A stretch of DNA of 64,000 nt, taken from the NCBI GenBank assembly GCA_013398175.1, contig VZRZ01005482.1:78028-142027 (forward strand), in the 5' to 3' direction. Below the pieces are notes generated by a model. That model worked only from the letters and a program-made list of their open reading frames with translations, was not told the origin of the DNA and ran no database searches. Both the position numbers and the translations under genes were made by a program. This DNA comes from Climacteris rufus. Its lineage: Eukaryota; Chordata; Aves; Passeriformes; Climacteridae. Of this stretch, positions 1-11,730 are shown one piece after another. Positions within the stretch are counted from its first letter, which is position 1; each line of letters starts with the position of its first letter.

Positions 1-2306
1 ATCACCAACCCTGGGTTTGTTAACAAAATGTGTAGATGTGGCACAACCATCCTGGCCTCAAGGGAGGAGGAATCACCAGGAAACCACAGCGATCCTGGCC
101 CCGGCAGGCTGGCAGCAGCCTGAGGGATGGTGGAGAAGCACAGTGCAGGACCGCTCGAGTCGGAAGGGAAGGTTTGACATTACTGACAGAAGCGCCCCAG
201 GACCAGAAAAACATCCCTGCTCCGGCCATCCCTGTGCCGCACGCAGCACGGGGACAGCTGCCGGGCACTGCTGGCACCCAAGTGCCTCACCTGGGGGTGC
301 TGTGGGCTCGGCCATGTCCCCTGATGTCCCTGGGACACGGGGTCCGTGCCAGCGGGCGGCGCTCCGGGGGCAGGAGCGGCGCCGGGCCCTGGCTCAGAGC
401 GCTGCCGGCTTCGCCCCGGCCGGCAGGGATCTCACGGGACCAACGGGATCCCTGCCGAAAACCCAGCTTGTCACGCCTGCTGTGTGCGCCAGGAGGGTGG
501 AACACCGGGAGCCGTGCGACAGCCGGGGACAGCCCGCGCAGGATCCCGGCCAGCATCTCCCGGGAAGCCCGTGTCGGCTTGGGTTGTGCGGGGAGCTGGG
601 AAGCGCCGGCGGTGCCCTCAGTGCTCCGAGCGGGGGGCTGGGGACAGCGACAGCCCCACAGAGAGCGGGGGAGGGCTTCATAGGCAAGCGTGATCCTGAA
701 ATAATTGCCTTGGTAGGGTGGGATGTTCATTAAGGTTTTGTGGTGCTCAGGTGAGGACTGCAAAGCTGTGAGAAGGTGGAAGTGCCACTGTGCCGAAAGG
801 GGAATGTGAGACAGAACTCTGGGAGTCGTGGGGATCCAGGCAGGTCTGAGCCCGGGTGCTGGGGTGCCTATGGCAGGAGAACAGACGGCCTGACGCCTGA
901 GGAACATGGACACTTCCCAAAGGCAGTAGGAGAGGAGTGATTCCCCTCTCTTTTTCTGGCTTGTGAGCCCTTGGGGAGCCAGAGCCATGGGCTGGAGGAT
1001 GGCTGCAGAGGGGCTGCTCTGTCACAGAACCCCAGAGCAGAGTGACAAGCTTTCTCCTTGCCCTGCAAGCCCTGGGGGTGGCTGCTTTGGGTTTGTATAA
1101 CGCAGTGATGTAGATTACCTGTGACAAGAGGCTTTTCCTTGCTGCCTGCTACCGGCAGCAGTTTAGCAAGTGCTGTTCTTGTAACACCTTAAATAATGCA
1201 TATAGGTGTGCCTACAGGTAAGTGATGAGAAATACATACTTGCTTTAGTCGTGGTCATTTGTAGTAACCTAATTAAGAAATTCACAGAAACAAAAACTTC
1301 ATGTCCTCCTGGCTGCTCCTGGCTCACTGTGGCATTGCCTGTGAGGACACAAATCCCTGCTGGGTTGATGACTTTGTTCCCTGGCCCCAGTGGACCAAGC
1401 CCTGCATGAATTGGAGGAGAAAGAGACCCAGAGAGGAGACCCCATGATCAAGGATAGGCCAAGGGGTAGAAGAGTCCCAAGCAGGAATGACTGGGAACAC
1501 CATTTTGGTGTCAGGGAACACCAAACGACTGTCCCTGTGGGAGGAGAGACAGGGGTAGGGGGCCGGCAGGAGCCCCATGCTGGGGACACAGGGCTCACCT
1601 GTCACTGGAAAGAGGGGCGTGCAGCACTTGTGGCTGTGTGGCTTTGGAGCCCTTCATCCCGGGTGCTATCAGCTCATCCATGAGCTCCCTCAGCAGCTGA
1701 GTCTGACACCCAGCACCGCAACCCTGCCCTGTGCCTGGCAGGCTGCAGTGGTGGGGATTTGGGACCAGCAGCCAGGAGGGAGCAGAGGTGACCCAGCAGG
1801 CCTGTGGCCACCCAGCAGGCACAGTGTCAGCTCCCAGCTGGGGCAGACAGCACAGCACAGCTGCCTGCTCCTGCTCCTACTCCTCTGTGCACGGGTTTAA
1901 TGTGGAGAAAGCACATTGGGACTGGGAATCCCACAGCATCACCATCACTCCCCCACTGCCACTTCTGTGCTGGTGCTGGGGACAGTCCAAGCAGAAACAG
2001 GTGGGTTCAGTGCTCTCAGGCCTCTCTGAGCAGAGGGCTATGCTATCACCAGCTCTGCACATTGATGGTGTCCAGAGAAGGTGACCTTCCTGTAGCAGAT
2101 TTGGCTTCTGTTTCATTTTATCTTCTCACTGAATTTTGTGGTCTGTCCCCATTCCAGTGTGGGTTTGCAAGGGAAAGTCTCCTTTACCTGATAACCTCAG
2201 CATGGTTCTGAGCACACAGCCTAGAGAAGTACAGCACTAATTCCGATGCTGCAGAAGGACACAGAGACATAAAGAACAATACACGGGCAGGAAGACAGAC
2301 CATGCC
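1..2306. other. Left flank, no gene recognised
   Basis: No exon of a known family was recognised here. Positions about 230-660 are GC- and CpG-rich and could be a CpG-island fragment or an old GC-rich repeat. Long open frames on both strands in this part reflect base composition, overlap each other, and show no recognisable domain. Nothing in it resembles a PLAC8 exon, so the tandem PLAC8 array does not visibly continue to the left. Confidence 0.5.
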
Positions 2307-2312
2307 TTTATT
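2307..2312 (-). promoter_or_regulatory. Poly(A) signal AATAAA of the distal PLAC8-like gene
   Basis: AATAAA on the minus strand, about 280 nt after the stop codon. The neighbouring copy has an equivalent signal at 7051-7056 at the end of an alignable 3' UTR. Confidence 0.6.
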
Positions 2313-2590
2313 GCAGGGAAAAGGAATCGGCCACAGCGAAGGCAGACCCCTTGTGGTGCATTTCCCAACATCCAGGGCAGCAGCAGCTCCTGCCTGCAGT
2401 GTCTCCACAGGGTGCAGAGAGGATGGCAGCATCTGCAACAGGACAGGAGAGGAGAGTCACCCTTTCCTCTGCCATTACTGCTCCCACACTGCTGCAACCT
2501 TGTGCCTGGAGTCAGGTGTCAGTGGAAAGGGAAACCCTGGGAACCCACTGGGCTCGGTGCTGCACCAGCACCAGCACCAGCACCCCCAGT
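2313..2590 (-). other. 3' UTR of the distal PLAC8-like gene, homologous to that of its paralogue
   Basis: Positions about 2355-2460 align by eye with about 7105-7215. They share long words such as GCAGCATCTGCAACAGGA and GGAGAGGAGAGTCA. UTR similarity between the two copies shows that the duplication included the whole 3' end. Confidence 0.65.
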
Positions 2591-3512
2591 TTACCAGAAT
2601 ATGCCCATCTCCTTCCTCCTGTTGATGTCTCTCTTCAGCTGACAGAGTGCGCATGAGGAGCACCACCAGATGGAGCAAAAGTCACCCAGGATGGAGCCCT
2701 GTGGAGCAAGGGACACTGCTTGAATAACCCCTTCCCATGTCAACCTTTAAGTCTTTCTATTTATCATCGTCAGCACTCCTGGGCCCCTCACCCCAGCTTG
2801 CAGCACGCTGCTGTTCACATCCAGTAAGGACTGGCACGAAGCGATGTGCGACAGGATTACCTCAGCTCACGGTTGTGATGCAGAGCTGTCCCTGGCTCCC
2901 GGCCTGCCAGAATGCCCATGCAACTCCCTGCCTCTGCCCTTCCCCTCAGGCATCCCTTACTCCTTCCCCGAGCCCCCAGCCCAGCACCCATCCCGTGGCT
3001 GTTGCCGGGGCAGGACAGGCCCCGGGCTGGCCACTGACCGGGATGTTGTATCTGGTGCGGTAGAGGGTCCTCATGGCCACGCTGGAGCCACACAGGCAGC
3101 ACTCGTCCATGGCCCCGGCCACTTGGCACCCCAGGCAGGGGTAGCAGAAGGTTCCACACAGACCTGTGGGACAGTGAGACATGGGCTTGGCTGAGTGGTG
3201 CAAAGACTGAAGAAACTGTGGCTCTTCACCTCAGGCAAGAGCTGCTCTGCCACCCGTACCCACAAAAGTGGGTTTTGCAGCAAGGGCAATGCCACAGAAG
3301 GAGCAGGGTAAAGGACCAGGACACATCATGAGGCAGCAGCAGGAATGAGGGGTATGTATGTACTCACACACGCCGCAGTCGGAGCAGCAGTCCATCAGCC
3401 CTGTCTGCCACTCCCCTGGCTGCTGGGCAAATGAAAACTGAGGTTGGACCACAACCACATTCTGAGAGGTCATTGCCAGCACGGGGTCAGGTCCCTCCAG
3501 GCAGTTTGTGGT
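2591..3512 (-). CDS. PLAC8-like: PLAC8-family protein, distal tandem copy (112 aa, 3 coding exons)
   Basis: This is a small cysteine-rich protein of the PLAC8/onzin family; mammalian PLAC8 is about 115 aa and has been linked to proliferation, autophagy and innate immunity, but the molecular activity of this copy is unknown. Coding exons (minus strand): 3368-3473 (ATG at 3473), 3039-3163, 2591-2698 (TAA at 2591-2593). Phases fit exactly: 106+125+108 nt. A 39-nt 5' UTR piece (3474-3512) precedes the ATG, after a good pyrimidine-rich AG acceptor. Family motifs seen: WQTGLMDCCSDCGVC, then CGTFCYPCLGCQVAGAMDEC, then AMRTLYRTRYNIPGS, then CQLKRDINRR near the C-terminus. Compared with its neighbour, the last Cys cluster reads WCSSCALC instead of WCPVCSVC. 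The start was chosen because it is the only Met between the acceptor and the conserved core. Confidence 0.9.
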
Positions 3513-5850
3513 CTGAAAAGAAAATCCATCAGAGAAAGGTGCTGCAGGTGTTTCTGAAGTGGGTGTCTTGCTCAGGGTGCTGCATTCCAAGAGGGAGGGT
3601 AACAACAGCTCCCTGGGGAGTCCCCAATGCCAGGGTAAAGCCATTCTCCCCACAAGGCGGGGGCACAGCTCTGCCAGAAGCTGCCACTGCCCCCTGAAGC
3701 AAAGCAAAACCAGTCTTCCACCAAAAGCAGCAGCAGGCTCTGTGAAATCAGAGGTCCTTCTTCTTCAGAACTGCGGTGCTTCAACACTTCAATCCCGTCT
3801 TCTCACCTCCAGTTCATCTTTTATTATTATCTGCTTAAAATGTTTTGGGTTGGTTTTCTGGTTTTATTTTTTTGTTATGATCACAGTCTCCCAAAGCTAC
3901 TGCTGCTCAGTTCTAGCTTCCCCAAGCTCTCAGGACTCACCTTAATCTTTGCTTTGTTCCATGAGCATCTCAGCCTATTTGCCTCCCCACCTCCTTCCTT
4001 CTTCACTTGCCTACTTAGCAGGCTGCAAGGCAGTGAGTTTTTTGTGTCTCTTTCCATCACCCTAAGCTTTGTCACCGGTTCCTGTCTGTCACCCACTTGA
4101 CTGTCTGTGCAAATGCCTCATCCTCCTCTTCCTCAGTCCCCTGGGGTCACCATGGCCCCTGCATCCCATCCTTCCTCAGCAAGGGGCTGCATCCTCAGAG
4201 AGCAGCAAAGCTGCTGCTACACAGCATCATCCCCCAAATCCCCTGACCCTTGTAACAACTCCATCTGCACCCACACCTCCTCCTCCATCAGTGGCCCTTT
4301 CTCTCCCTGCCATCTCTGCACGGCACAGCACCACACTCTGACACTCTCTGCAAGAGAAATTCTTCCTTTTGTTTTGGAGCTTTAATTTAAAAAAACAAGA
4401 AATCGAGGATGGTCCCACAGGAAGTCCCATGCAGACACACTCCCTGCTCTGTGCCCAAGTTCGGCACCGCTTTGTTAGGCTCTGTAAGGGGATTGTTTTC
4501 ACATCAGAATTGCATTTTTGCACAAAGTTAAGTACTAAACAACACAGGAAATGTGGTGGAACAAATATATTACTATGCCCAGCACTCGGACAATGCCATT
4601 GAGCACACCACCCACATCGGAGGGGCACTGGCTGTGTCATTGCATTTGTACTGACTATTGCCAGCAGGTGGCAAAGGGCTTGGTGGCTCTGCCGGCAGCT
4701 CCTGTGCCTCCCCAGCATTTACAGATTGTCCCGGACACATCCCTGCTGTCAGACACAGCCTGTTGCTGTAGGGCCAACCCTAGTTCCTGGCAGTTACAGG
4801 AACAGGAAAACGATTGCTGAGTTACCCTGTAAGAGGAAAAAACTTGTAAAAAGTCTCCACATGGTTTGTTCCTCCCATTTTGAAGCTTTCTGCAGGCATT
4901 GGAAACATGACTGGGCTGTGGCTGTCTGAGACTCCTGTGGGTGCAGCAGGAGACACTGCACCCACCATTCATCTCCAGACACCTCCTGGCCCTGCCCTGG
5001 CCAGCTGTCCCTGCTTGTTCATGCATGAGATCCCAGGTAATTCCCAGCACCTCTGCAGCCAATGTAACACCTCGTGGCATGCCAGAACAGTTTCTTAGGG
5101 AAGCCTTGGCACATGAACATTTAAGAAGCAAGAACCAGGAGCGGCAGGGGAGGAGACAGACTATGGACAGGCTGTGCAGTGGGAACACCAGGTAAGCCCA
5201 GCACAGGGATCCTGTGCAGGAACAGGGATGTCCAGCAGCAGGCAGGACCACAGGGACCACAGGGAGAAGTGTGCACAGGAGAAGCAGGAGAAATTTCAGG
5301 GGCAGGATCCCACCAGCCGGGTTTTCCCTTCCCCTCCCCACATATGAGCACACCACATCCCTGCATGAGTGGAGGCTGCAGTGCAGAGTAGGCAGCAGCC
5401 TGGAGAAGCCTCTGCCACACATTCAGCTCCTGAGAGAGGGCCCAGGCCCAGCACACCAACACCATTGTCACTGTAGTATCAGAATTCTACAATTCTAAAC
5501 AATTCACAGCCCCATGGCATCACCAGCCATGTTGGAATGACTGGTGGGGACAAAAGGCTCCTGAGGTGCCGGCAGTCACATTTCATGGACAACCCAAGTC
5601 ATGAAGCAGCACCCATAGGCACATGTGTACAAATGAGCAATACAGTGCAAAAGCTGCTGTCCTCCACCTCTGTTCCCCATTTCTGTTGAGATGCCATCAG
5701 CAGCACCCAGGATGCTGTGGTTCACCCTGAAGTAGTTTTCTAGGTAGAAAACCTCGCCTTTGTTTCCAGCCCTTCCCCTTCCCCAGCATCACCACTTCAG
5801 CCAGCAGCAGTTTCCATACCACAGCTGAAGCAAAGCCAGGCCATACGTAC

Positions 5851-5910
5851 TTTCCCAGCCGTCCTCGTCACAGCAGAAACGTGTCCTTTTCCTGGTTCTT
5901 ATGCTTTATA
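5851..5910 (-). promoter_or_regulatory. Candidate TATA promoter and short non-coding first exon of the distal PLAC8-like gene
   Basis: On the minus strand a TATAAA box (5905-5910) is followed about 55 nt later by a plausible splice donor, AAA|GTACGT, with the last exon base at 5851. If transcription starts 25-30 nt below the box, a first exon of about 28 nt would splice to the acceptor before 3512, giving a 2.3-kb intron. This is inferred from signals only; no transcript evidence is available. Confidence 0.35.
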
Positions 5911-5919
5911 TGCTCTATG

Positions 5920-7050
5920 GCAAGTGACCTCTGCTCCCTCTGACTAAGAGAGCAAATGCCAGCTTTAGGTGCAGCTTTGCACAGTGACAGCTTCCCTGCA
6001 GTATTCCTGCTGCCTGGCCTCGCCTTTCTTTGGGCCCAGACCCCCCGCAGGAGAGGTTTCCAGTTTGTTTCCAGGCTCCTGTGCTGCCCTAAGCCATGTG
6101 CTGCTGGAGGTGAAGTGCCTTTCCTTCCTGAGCATCAGCAAGAGCTGCCTGTAACTGCACTGGGTGACACTGCCTCACTTAGGCTAGAAATGCATTTTTC
6201 TGAATTGCCAGGGATCATCCATAGGACCGTCTGGGCCATCTGGGGTTTGGGCAGGTAGGAGTGCCACCATACCCACCCACCCCCATCACGGACAGAGCCA
6301 CTATCCACCCTTTAAAAGTTTTTTGGTGAAGGCTAAGTAGGGACAAAAAATTTCTGAGTTTCCTTAAAGAGTGAAGCTGGGGGATATATGTAGGGATAAA
6401 AAATTCTTCAACATTTCTCTTGAGAGTGATGGAGAGAGGGTGGATGCAACCTCCACCTTCTGGGCAGCAGTATAGGGTTCACAGGCCAGTGCAGGCACAT
6501 GGGCTCTAAAAGCCCATGCAGGAAGACGGCACTGTTTGTCCTCTCCTGCAGAGAAGACTTGGCAAATCCACGATCCAACACAGTTTTCAATCTCATGTGG
6601 GTAAGAATTCATACTCAGGGTCCATAGGGGGACATGTCTGCAACGCCAGAGGTGGGCTGGTGCCAGGGAGCCTCAAATCCCCATGCCTTTATATTCAGGA
6701 AGGTGGCACTGGCCAGCATCCCTGGACAGCCACACGGGTCACCACAGCAGGGGCAGCTCAGCACTGGGTGACCTGCAGACGTCACTTGCCTGGGGGAAGG
6801 CACAGCTCTGCCCTGGAGCAGTAGTCACTTTCCCAAATTTTATAACTTCTAGGAACAATACCAATTCCTCCAATGTATTAAAGATCCTTTCTAAAAGCTG
6901 ATCTAATGACAAAATTGAGCAAAAATCTCCCTCTGCAGCAGGCACAGGGAAATCTCATGTGGTGCTGAGATGGATGGAGCAGGAGAAGGACAGGTACGCT
7001 CAGGTGGTGCAAAAATGACATACACAGAGGTAGAAAGACAAACTCAAAAC
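5920..7050. other. Intergenic stretch between the two PLAC8 copies
   Basis: I see no exon, RNA gene or clear mobile element here. The stretch runs from the candidate promoter of the distal copy to the poly(A) site of the proximal copy. Confidence 0.5.
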
Positions 7051-7056
7051 TTTATT
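7051..7056 (-). promoter_or_regulatory. PLAC8: Poly(A) signal AATAAA of the proximal PLAC8 gene
   Basis: AATAAA on the minus strand, about 390 nt after the stop codon at 7444, at the end of a 3' UTR that aligns with that of the other copy. Confidence 0.6.
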
Positions 7057-7443
7057 GCTGTGGTTACTCAGGGGAAATCAAATGCAATCAAGACAAGTCC
7101 CCCACATGGAGCATTTCCCAGCTGCCAGGGCAGCAGTGACTCCTGCCTGCAGCAGCTCCACAGGATGCAGCAAGGATGGCAGCATCTGCAACAGGAGGGG
7201 AGAGGAGAGTCAGGGAGCAGGGCTGTGCATCACCACACTCTGTGTGTCCGCCCCAGTCCTTCCCCCTCCACCCTGCATGAGGTCCCCAGCAACATTTTGC
7301 TGCAGGACAGATCACTCTTGTCACCTCCACTGACCCCACTGCAGCAACCTTTGTCCCGTGTCAGGGGTTGTCAGGAGGGGCTCTGGGAAGCTGCTTGTCT
7401 TTGTGTGATGGCAGCTTTATGAGCCAGCACCAGCACCTCCAGC

Positions 7444-8517
7444 TTACCAGAAAATGCCAGCCTCCCTCCTGCGGTTGATGTCTCTCTTAATTTGGCAAAC
7501 GGAGCACACGGGGCACCACAGGGTGATACAGAAGTCAGAGCAAATGGACCCCTGTTAGGGAGAAACTGATTAGGGGCAGAGGCTTCCCAGAAGTCAAGTT
7601 CCAGCGAAGAAAACGTTAATCATATTCCTGGTCAAGTACTCTTTGTTTCTTGGCTGGCTGCAGCATCCTGAGTAGCAAACACTGCCAGCCCAGGGCTGGC
7701 AAACCCCCAGCACCATGGAAAGGAAGGAGGGAGCCCTTTGTGCAGACTGCAGATAGCTACTTATCTTTTGGCTTCTGAGCCTCAGTGGGAAGAAAAATGC
7801 ACACAGGAACAGACAATTTGGGCAAAGTGAACTTGGGCAGCCTTGGTTTACAATTGGGATGGCACCAGCCAGGCGAAACACATTCCTGTATGTACTGTCC
7901 ACCTTTCTTCCAAATCTGATTACAGATCGTTAACCGTGTGGCCAGCTTCATCTATTCTTTAGTCCACAATTATCTGAAATCTTTCCCATCTTTCAAAGAT
8001 CAAACTGGGAAGCAGCAGCTGAGGTGGATAGGAATGGGAAAAAAAGGGTGAGCGGGATGAGCTCGTCCCTTAGGTGCAGAGAGGGGTCTCGGGGGCACCT
8101 CGCCTCTGGGCCTCGCAGCGGGACAAGGGGGCAGGGCCGGCACTGACCGGGATGTTGTATCTGGTGCGGTAGAGGGTCCTCATGGCCACGCTGGTCCCGC
8201 ACAGGCAGCACTCGTTCATGTCCCCGGCCACCTGGCAGCCCAGGCAGGGGAAGCAGAACATCCCGCAGCAGCCTGGCGGGGGGAAACAGCGGCGGCTGAG
8301 GCTGTGCCCGCCCGCACGGAGCCCGCGGAGCAGCCGGGACCGCCGGGCTGCGGGGCCGCGCCGAGGCACGGCCGGGTGTGCGGGCACTCACAGACGCCGC
8401 AGTCGGAGCAGCAATCCATCAGCCCCGTCTGCCAGGAGCACCGCGAGGCGCCGGACGTGGCCCCGCCGTACTGCGGCTGGATCGTCACCACGGTGTGGGC
8501 CATTCCCAGCTCCTCTG
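7444..8517 (-). CDS. PLAC8: PLAC8 (placenta-specific 8/onzin), proximal tandem copy (114 aa, 3 coding exons)
   Basis: Coding exons on the minus strand: 8392-8503 (ATG at 8503), 8148-8272, 7444-7551 (TAA at 7444-7446). Their sizes of 112, 125 and 108 nt give a continuous frame. The protein carries the full PLAC8 core: SWQTGLMDCCSDCGVC, CGMFCFPCLGCQVAGDMNEC, AMRTLYRTRYNIPGS and CQIKRDINRR, ending in GIFW. It is closer than the distal copy to mammalian PLAC8 in the MNECCLCGTSVAMR segment and at CQIKRDINRRR, and it lies next to COQ2 as mammalian PLAC8 does, so the symbol is given here. A short 5' UTR piece follows an acceptor at about 8518. The biochemical role of the family is unsettled, and I infer none beyond family membership. 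Confidence 0.92.
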
Positions 8518-8652
8518 CTGGCGGACGGCAAACAGGACGGTCAGTGGTCTGAGCCCCCAGCCAAACTGGTGGCTATCACCCGAAAGACAGGAGGCCTTTT
8601 GCTCCAGCTCCCTTCCTGCCGCTGGAGCTGGTAAAGCATAACCATATCTTAC

Positions 8653-8697
8653 CTGCATTTGTGTGTTTCCAAGGATTTTGCGCTTTTTGCCATTTTA
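8653..8697 (-). promoter_or_regulatory. PLAC8: Candidate first non-coding exon and AT-rich box of proximal PLAC8
   Basis: A strong minus-strand donor, CAG|GTAAGA (last exon base 8653), lies about 135 nt above the acceptor at 8518. A GATAAAAT box lies just upstream at about 8690-8697. Together they suggest a tiny non-coding first exon and a short 5' UTR intron, the same arrangement proposed for the distal copy. Signal-based inference only. Confidence 0.35.
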
Positions 8698-9080
8698 TCC
8701 GACCTTCAAAATAGCATCAGGCCCTCCCCACTGCACCCCAGAAAGGCTTTGCTAGTGCTTAGACACAGCTCATTTCCCTTGTGCCGAGCCGGGCTGGGCA
8801 GTGAACCCAGGCTAAACTTGGGCATTCCGGTTGTTGGATTTGGCATATTTTACACAAGGTGGCTTTGGCACGGGTGCAGAGCATGTGGGAAGTACCTGTG
8901 GACTCATTTCCTCATAGCAAAGCCAGGCTCCACTCAAGAGAAAACTACAGAAAACTCGTATCTCTGGTTTCTTGATGTGTGAGCCAGAAAGGAAGAAAAT
9001 CGATGTCCAAAGTCTGACACCCTCTCCGGTAGTTAAGCAAGCAAGTAAACCTTGAAAGCCAGTAACCCTCAGGTCTAAAA

Positions 9081-9115
9081 TAATGATGATGATGATAGTA
9101 ATAATAATAAGAAAA
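9081..9115. repeat. (ATG/AAT)n trinucleotide microsatellite
   Basis: Repeated ATG units followed by AAT units, imperfect. Confidence 0.7.
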
Positions 9116-11375
9116 AGTAAAAGAGGAAGAATAAAAATACTAATAGCAACAAGAACAATTCCTCTCTGCTTCTATTTACCTAGCCAAGTAAAAAAAGTAC
9201 AAAACATTCTTAGGTAACAGTTCAAAGAAAGTTTGGCCTTGGGGCGAGGTTCTCTGAGGTAAGATAAACCTCCTGCTGATATTTATTGATTTTTTTTCTC
9301 TATAAATTGGGTTGTTTTATTTAATTTCTTACAAACAGCAGTTCGGCAAAAAGCAGACCCTCCCTGCTGGGTGGTCAGACTCCTCCCCTGCTGCTTCTGA
9401 GCTCAGGAGCCAGAACAGAAACTGAAATGAAAGAGGATAAAGGATGCCGGGGGCAGGGGTGCACCCTCTCTCTCCATCCTTTGGAGTAACGCGTGCTTTC
9501 CCAGAAATCGCACTCCTGGCTTCACCTGGCAGCACATGGCAGCCTGCGAGCCCGGCGGGAATGTGGCTGGAGGCAGAATCAGGTGTGTGTCCAGAGGGAA
9601 GTGCAACACCTCTGCCTTACCCACAGCTTCCCTCTGCCTGCCCACAGCAGTGCCACCGACATGTGGTGAGTGTCCCTACGCTCCCACAAATGCACAGCGT
9701 TCTGCACACCAGCATTATTTACATACTTTCTCCTCTCCTAGCTGCAAACAATAATGAAGAGATTGCAGCATGGAGCTGTTCTTGCCACCAGTAGCACACC
9801 CCATTGAAAGCAAAGCAAGCACACAAGGGAGATCAGGCATCAAAAACAACCAATATCTGAGCTTCTGGCAGCACAGCCTGGTTCAAAGAGAGGAAAGTAC
9901 TAGTCAGATTCCCTTAACACATTTGTACAATTCTGTTAGCAGGAGAAAGTAGCAAGCAAAGGTAAACTCTCCATAATCCAGCTTTTGTGCACAGCTTTTA
10001 AAAAGCCTCCCCTCTTCCCCTAGTAGGATTTGCCAGGCAGTTTGCTTTAAATTATATGCTAAGCAGGAAAACAGGGAAAAAAATTCCCTACTTTGACACT
10101 ATTATCCCACACTTCCCAGGCTAAGAAGTTATTAATATTTCCATGCTTTAAGTGAACCAACCTGATGAGCAGCCTCTGTCTGTGCAGGCTTGCTTGCTGG
10201 CTGGGACCCTGCACAAAGAGGTTCTGGTGAAGATGAAACTAAACTTGGTCTCTCAAATGCTCTTATTGGCAGACAGCAGTAAAAAAAGCATAATGGGAGG
10301 GAGCTAACTTGAAAGGGGAAGTCAGGAACTGTGCCCTGCTGTCAGCGTTCCAGATTTAACGCATGAAGAACACAGTGATTTATTTTTCCTTTTCCCAAGA
10401 TGAGTTATTAATCTTTAAAAAAATAATGGTGGCATTTTTATTGTCTTATTCCCTTAACTCTGACTACATGTTGTTGCTGTTCAGGGGAGAACAGGTCTGA
10501 AGGATGTACTGTCACTGGGACAGACATTTGGGTTTTCTTTTCTTAGTGAATGCGCTCCATGTGGAGGCTTTCTATAAAACTTAGGCTGATTCCCTAAGTG
10601 CTTGTCACAAGCCATGCAGCCCAGCCACCGCAAAATTAACCGAGGACTTACCACACACATATCAATTTCCCTTTATGAGATACTAATATTTGCTGTTTCT
10701 TCACTAACATGCCCCAAATATGTAACCACTCATGCCCTGTGCAAGTCATGACAGTTTTGGATGCACTTCCACACTTTGTAGGGAATCTGTGGCACCAGGG
10801 CAGCACTTCCTGTTTCCCAGCAGGATGCACACAGTGTGCAGGGATCCCAGAGAGAGTCTGAGTGACTGCTTTCTCAAGAGCAAATTAAGTTCAATGAGTT
10901 CCATGGGAAGTGCTGATGATGCCTTCCCCTTCTCTCTTGCCCTTTTCAAGAACGGTAAAAGCAGAAATTTAAGTTAAACTGCAATTTAGCAGCTTTGTCA
11001 ACAGGCTGGGATTTGTGGTGCTTTAAATAAAGCATTTTTACCAATAGTCCTGCTGAGAAAACAGGGAGTCATGCCTTGAAATGCTTCCCTTGGCTTCCAG
11101 CAGCTCCAAAGTTTAACTGAGTATGTCCCTGCTTTACAAGGGGACCAGCCTCGCCACTCCCTGGCTGGGTCATACACAGTTGGTGTTTTTTCTAAAAACA
11201 TTGCAATAGGCTGTGGAAATTGACGTTTGCAAAATGTTGTAGATCATCAGATTCTTCCTAGAAGAGGAGACGCCTGACATCCCACCGGCTGGCTGCAGGA
11301 GGCTCATGGCTCATGGAGGCAGTCTGCTGGGGAGGAGGGAAAGCTGACATGCAGTCAGTTTTCCTAGGTGGTGAG

Positions 11376-11730
11376 AAAAGGCTCCAGAGAGACCTTAGAC
11401 ATCTTCGAGTACCTAAAGGAGGCTACAAGAGAGCTGGAGAGGGACTTTTCACAAAGGCCTGTAGTGACAGGGCAGGGAGGAATGGTTTTAAAATGAGGGG
11501 AGGCTTAAATTGAATATTACAAAGAATTTTTTCGCTGTGAGGGTGGTGAGGCACTGGAACAGGTTGCTCAGAGAAGTTGTGGATGTCCCAACCCTGGAAA
11601 TATTCAAGGCCAGTTTGGATGGGGCTTTGAGCAACCTGGTCTAATGGAAAGCATCCCTGCCCACAGCATGGGACTTGGAACTAGATGCTCTTTAAGGTCC
11701 CTTCCAAAACAAGTCATTCCATGATTATTA
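11376..11730 (+). mobile_element. CR1 LINE 3' fragment (sense on +)
   Basis: This is the terminal part of a CR1 non-LTR retrotransposon. It shows the remnant of the reverse-transcriptase ORF C-terminus (frame around GTGAGGCACTGGAACAGGTT, then TTCAAGGCCAGTTTGGATGG) and the typical tail GGTCCCTTCCAAAAC followed by ATTCCATGATT. It is 5'-truncated, as CR1 copies usually are, and diverged with frame breaks. Confidence 0.88.

Noticed and set aside
17..733. 238-codon open frame on + with overlapping long frames on both strands
   Set aside because: GC-rich region where stops are rare. Several frames are open at once, and the translation is Gly/Arg/Pro-rich with no recognisable domain.
4655..5422. 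255-codon open frame on -
   Set aside because: No family resemblance, low-complexity Cys/Leu-rich translation, and it lies within the predicted 5' UTR intron of the distal PLAC8-like gene.
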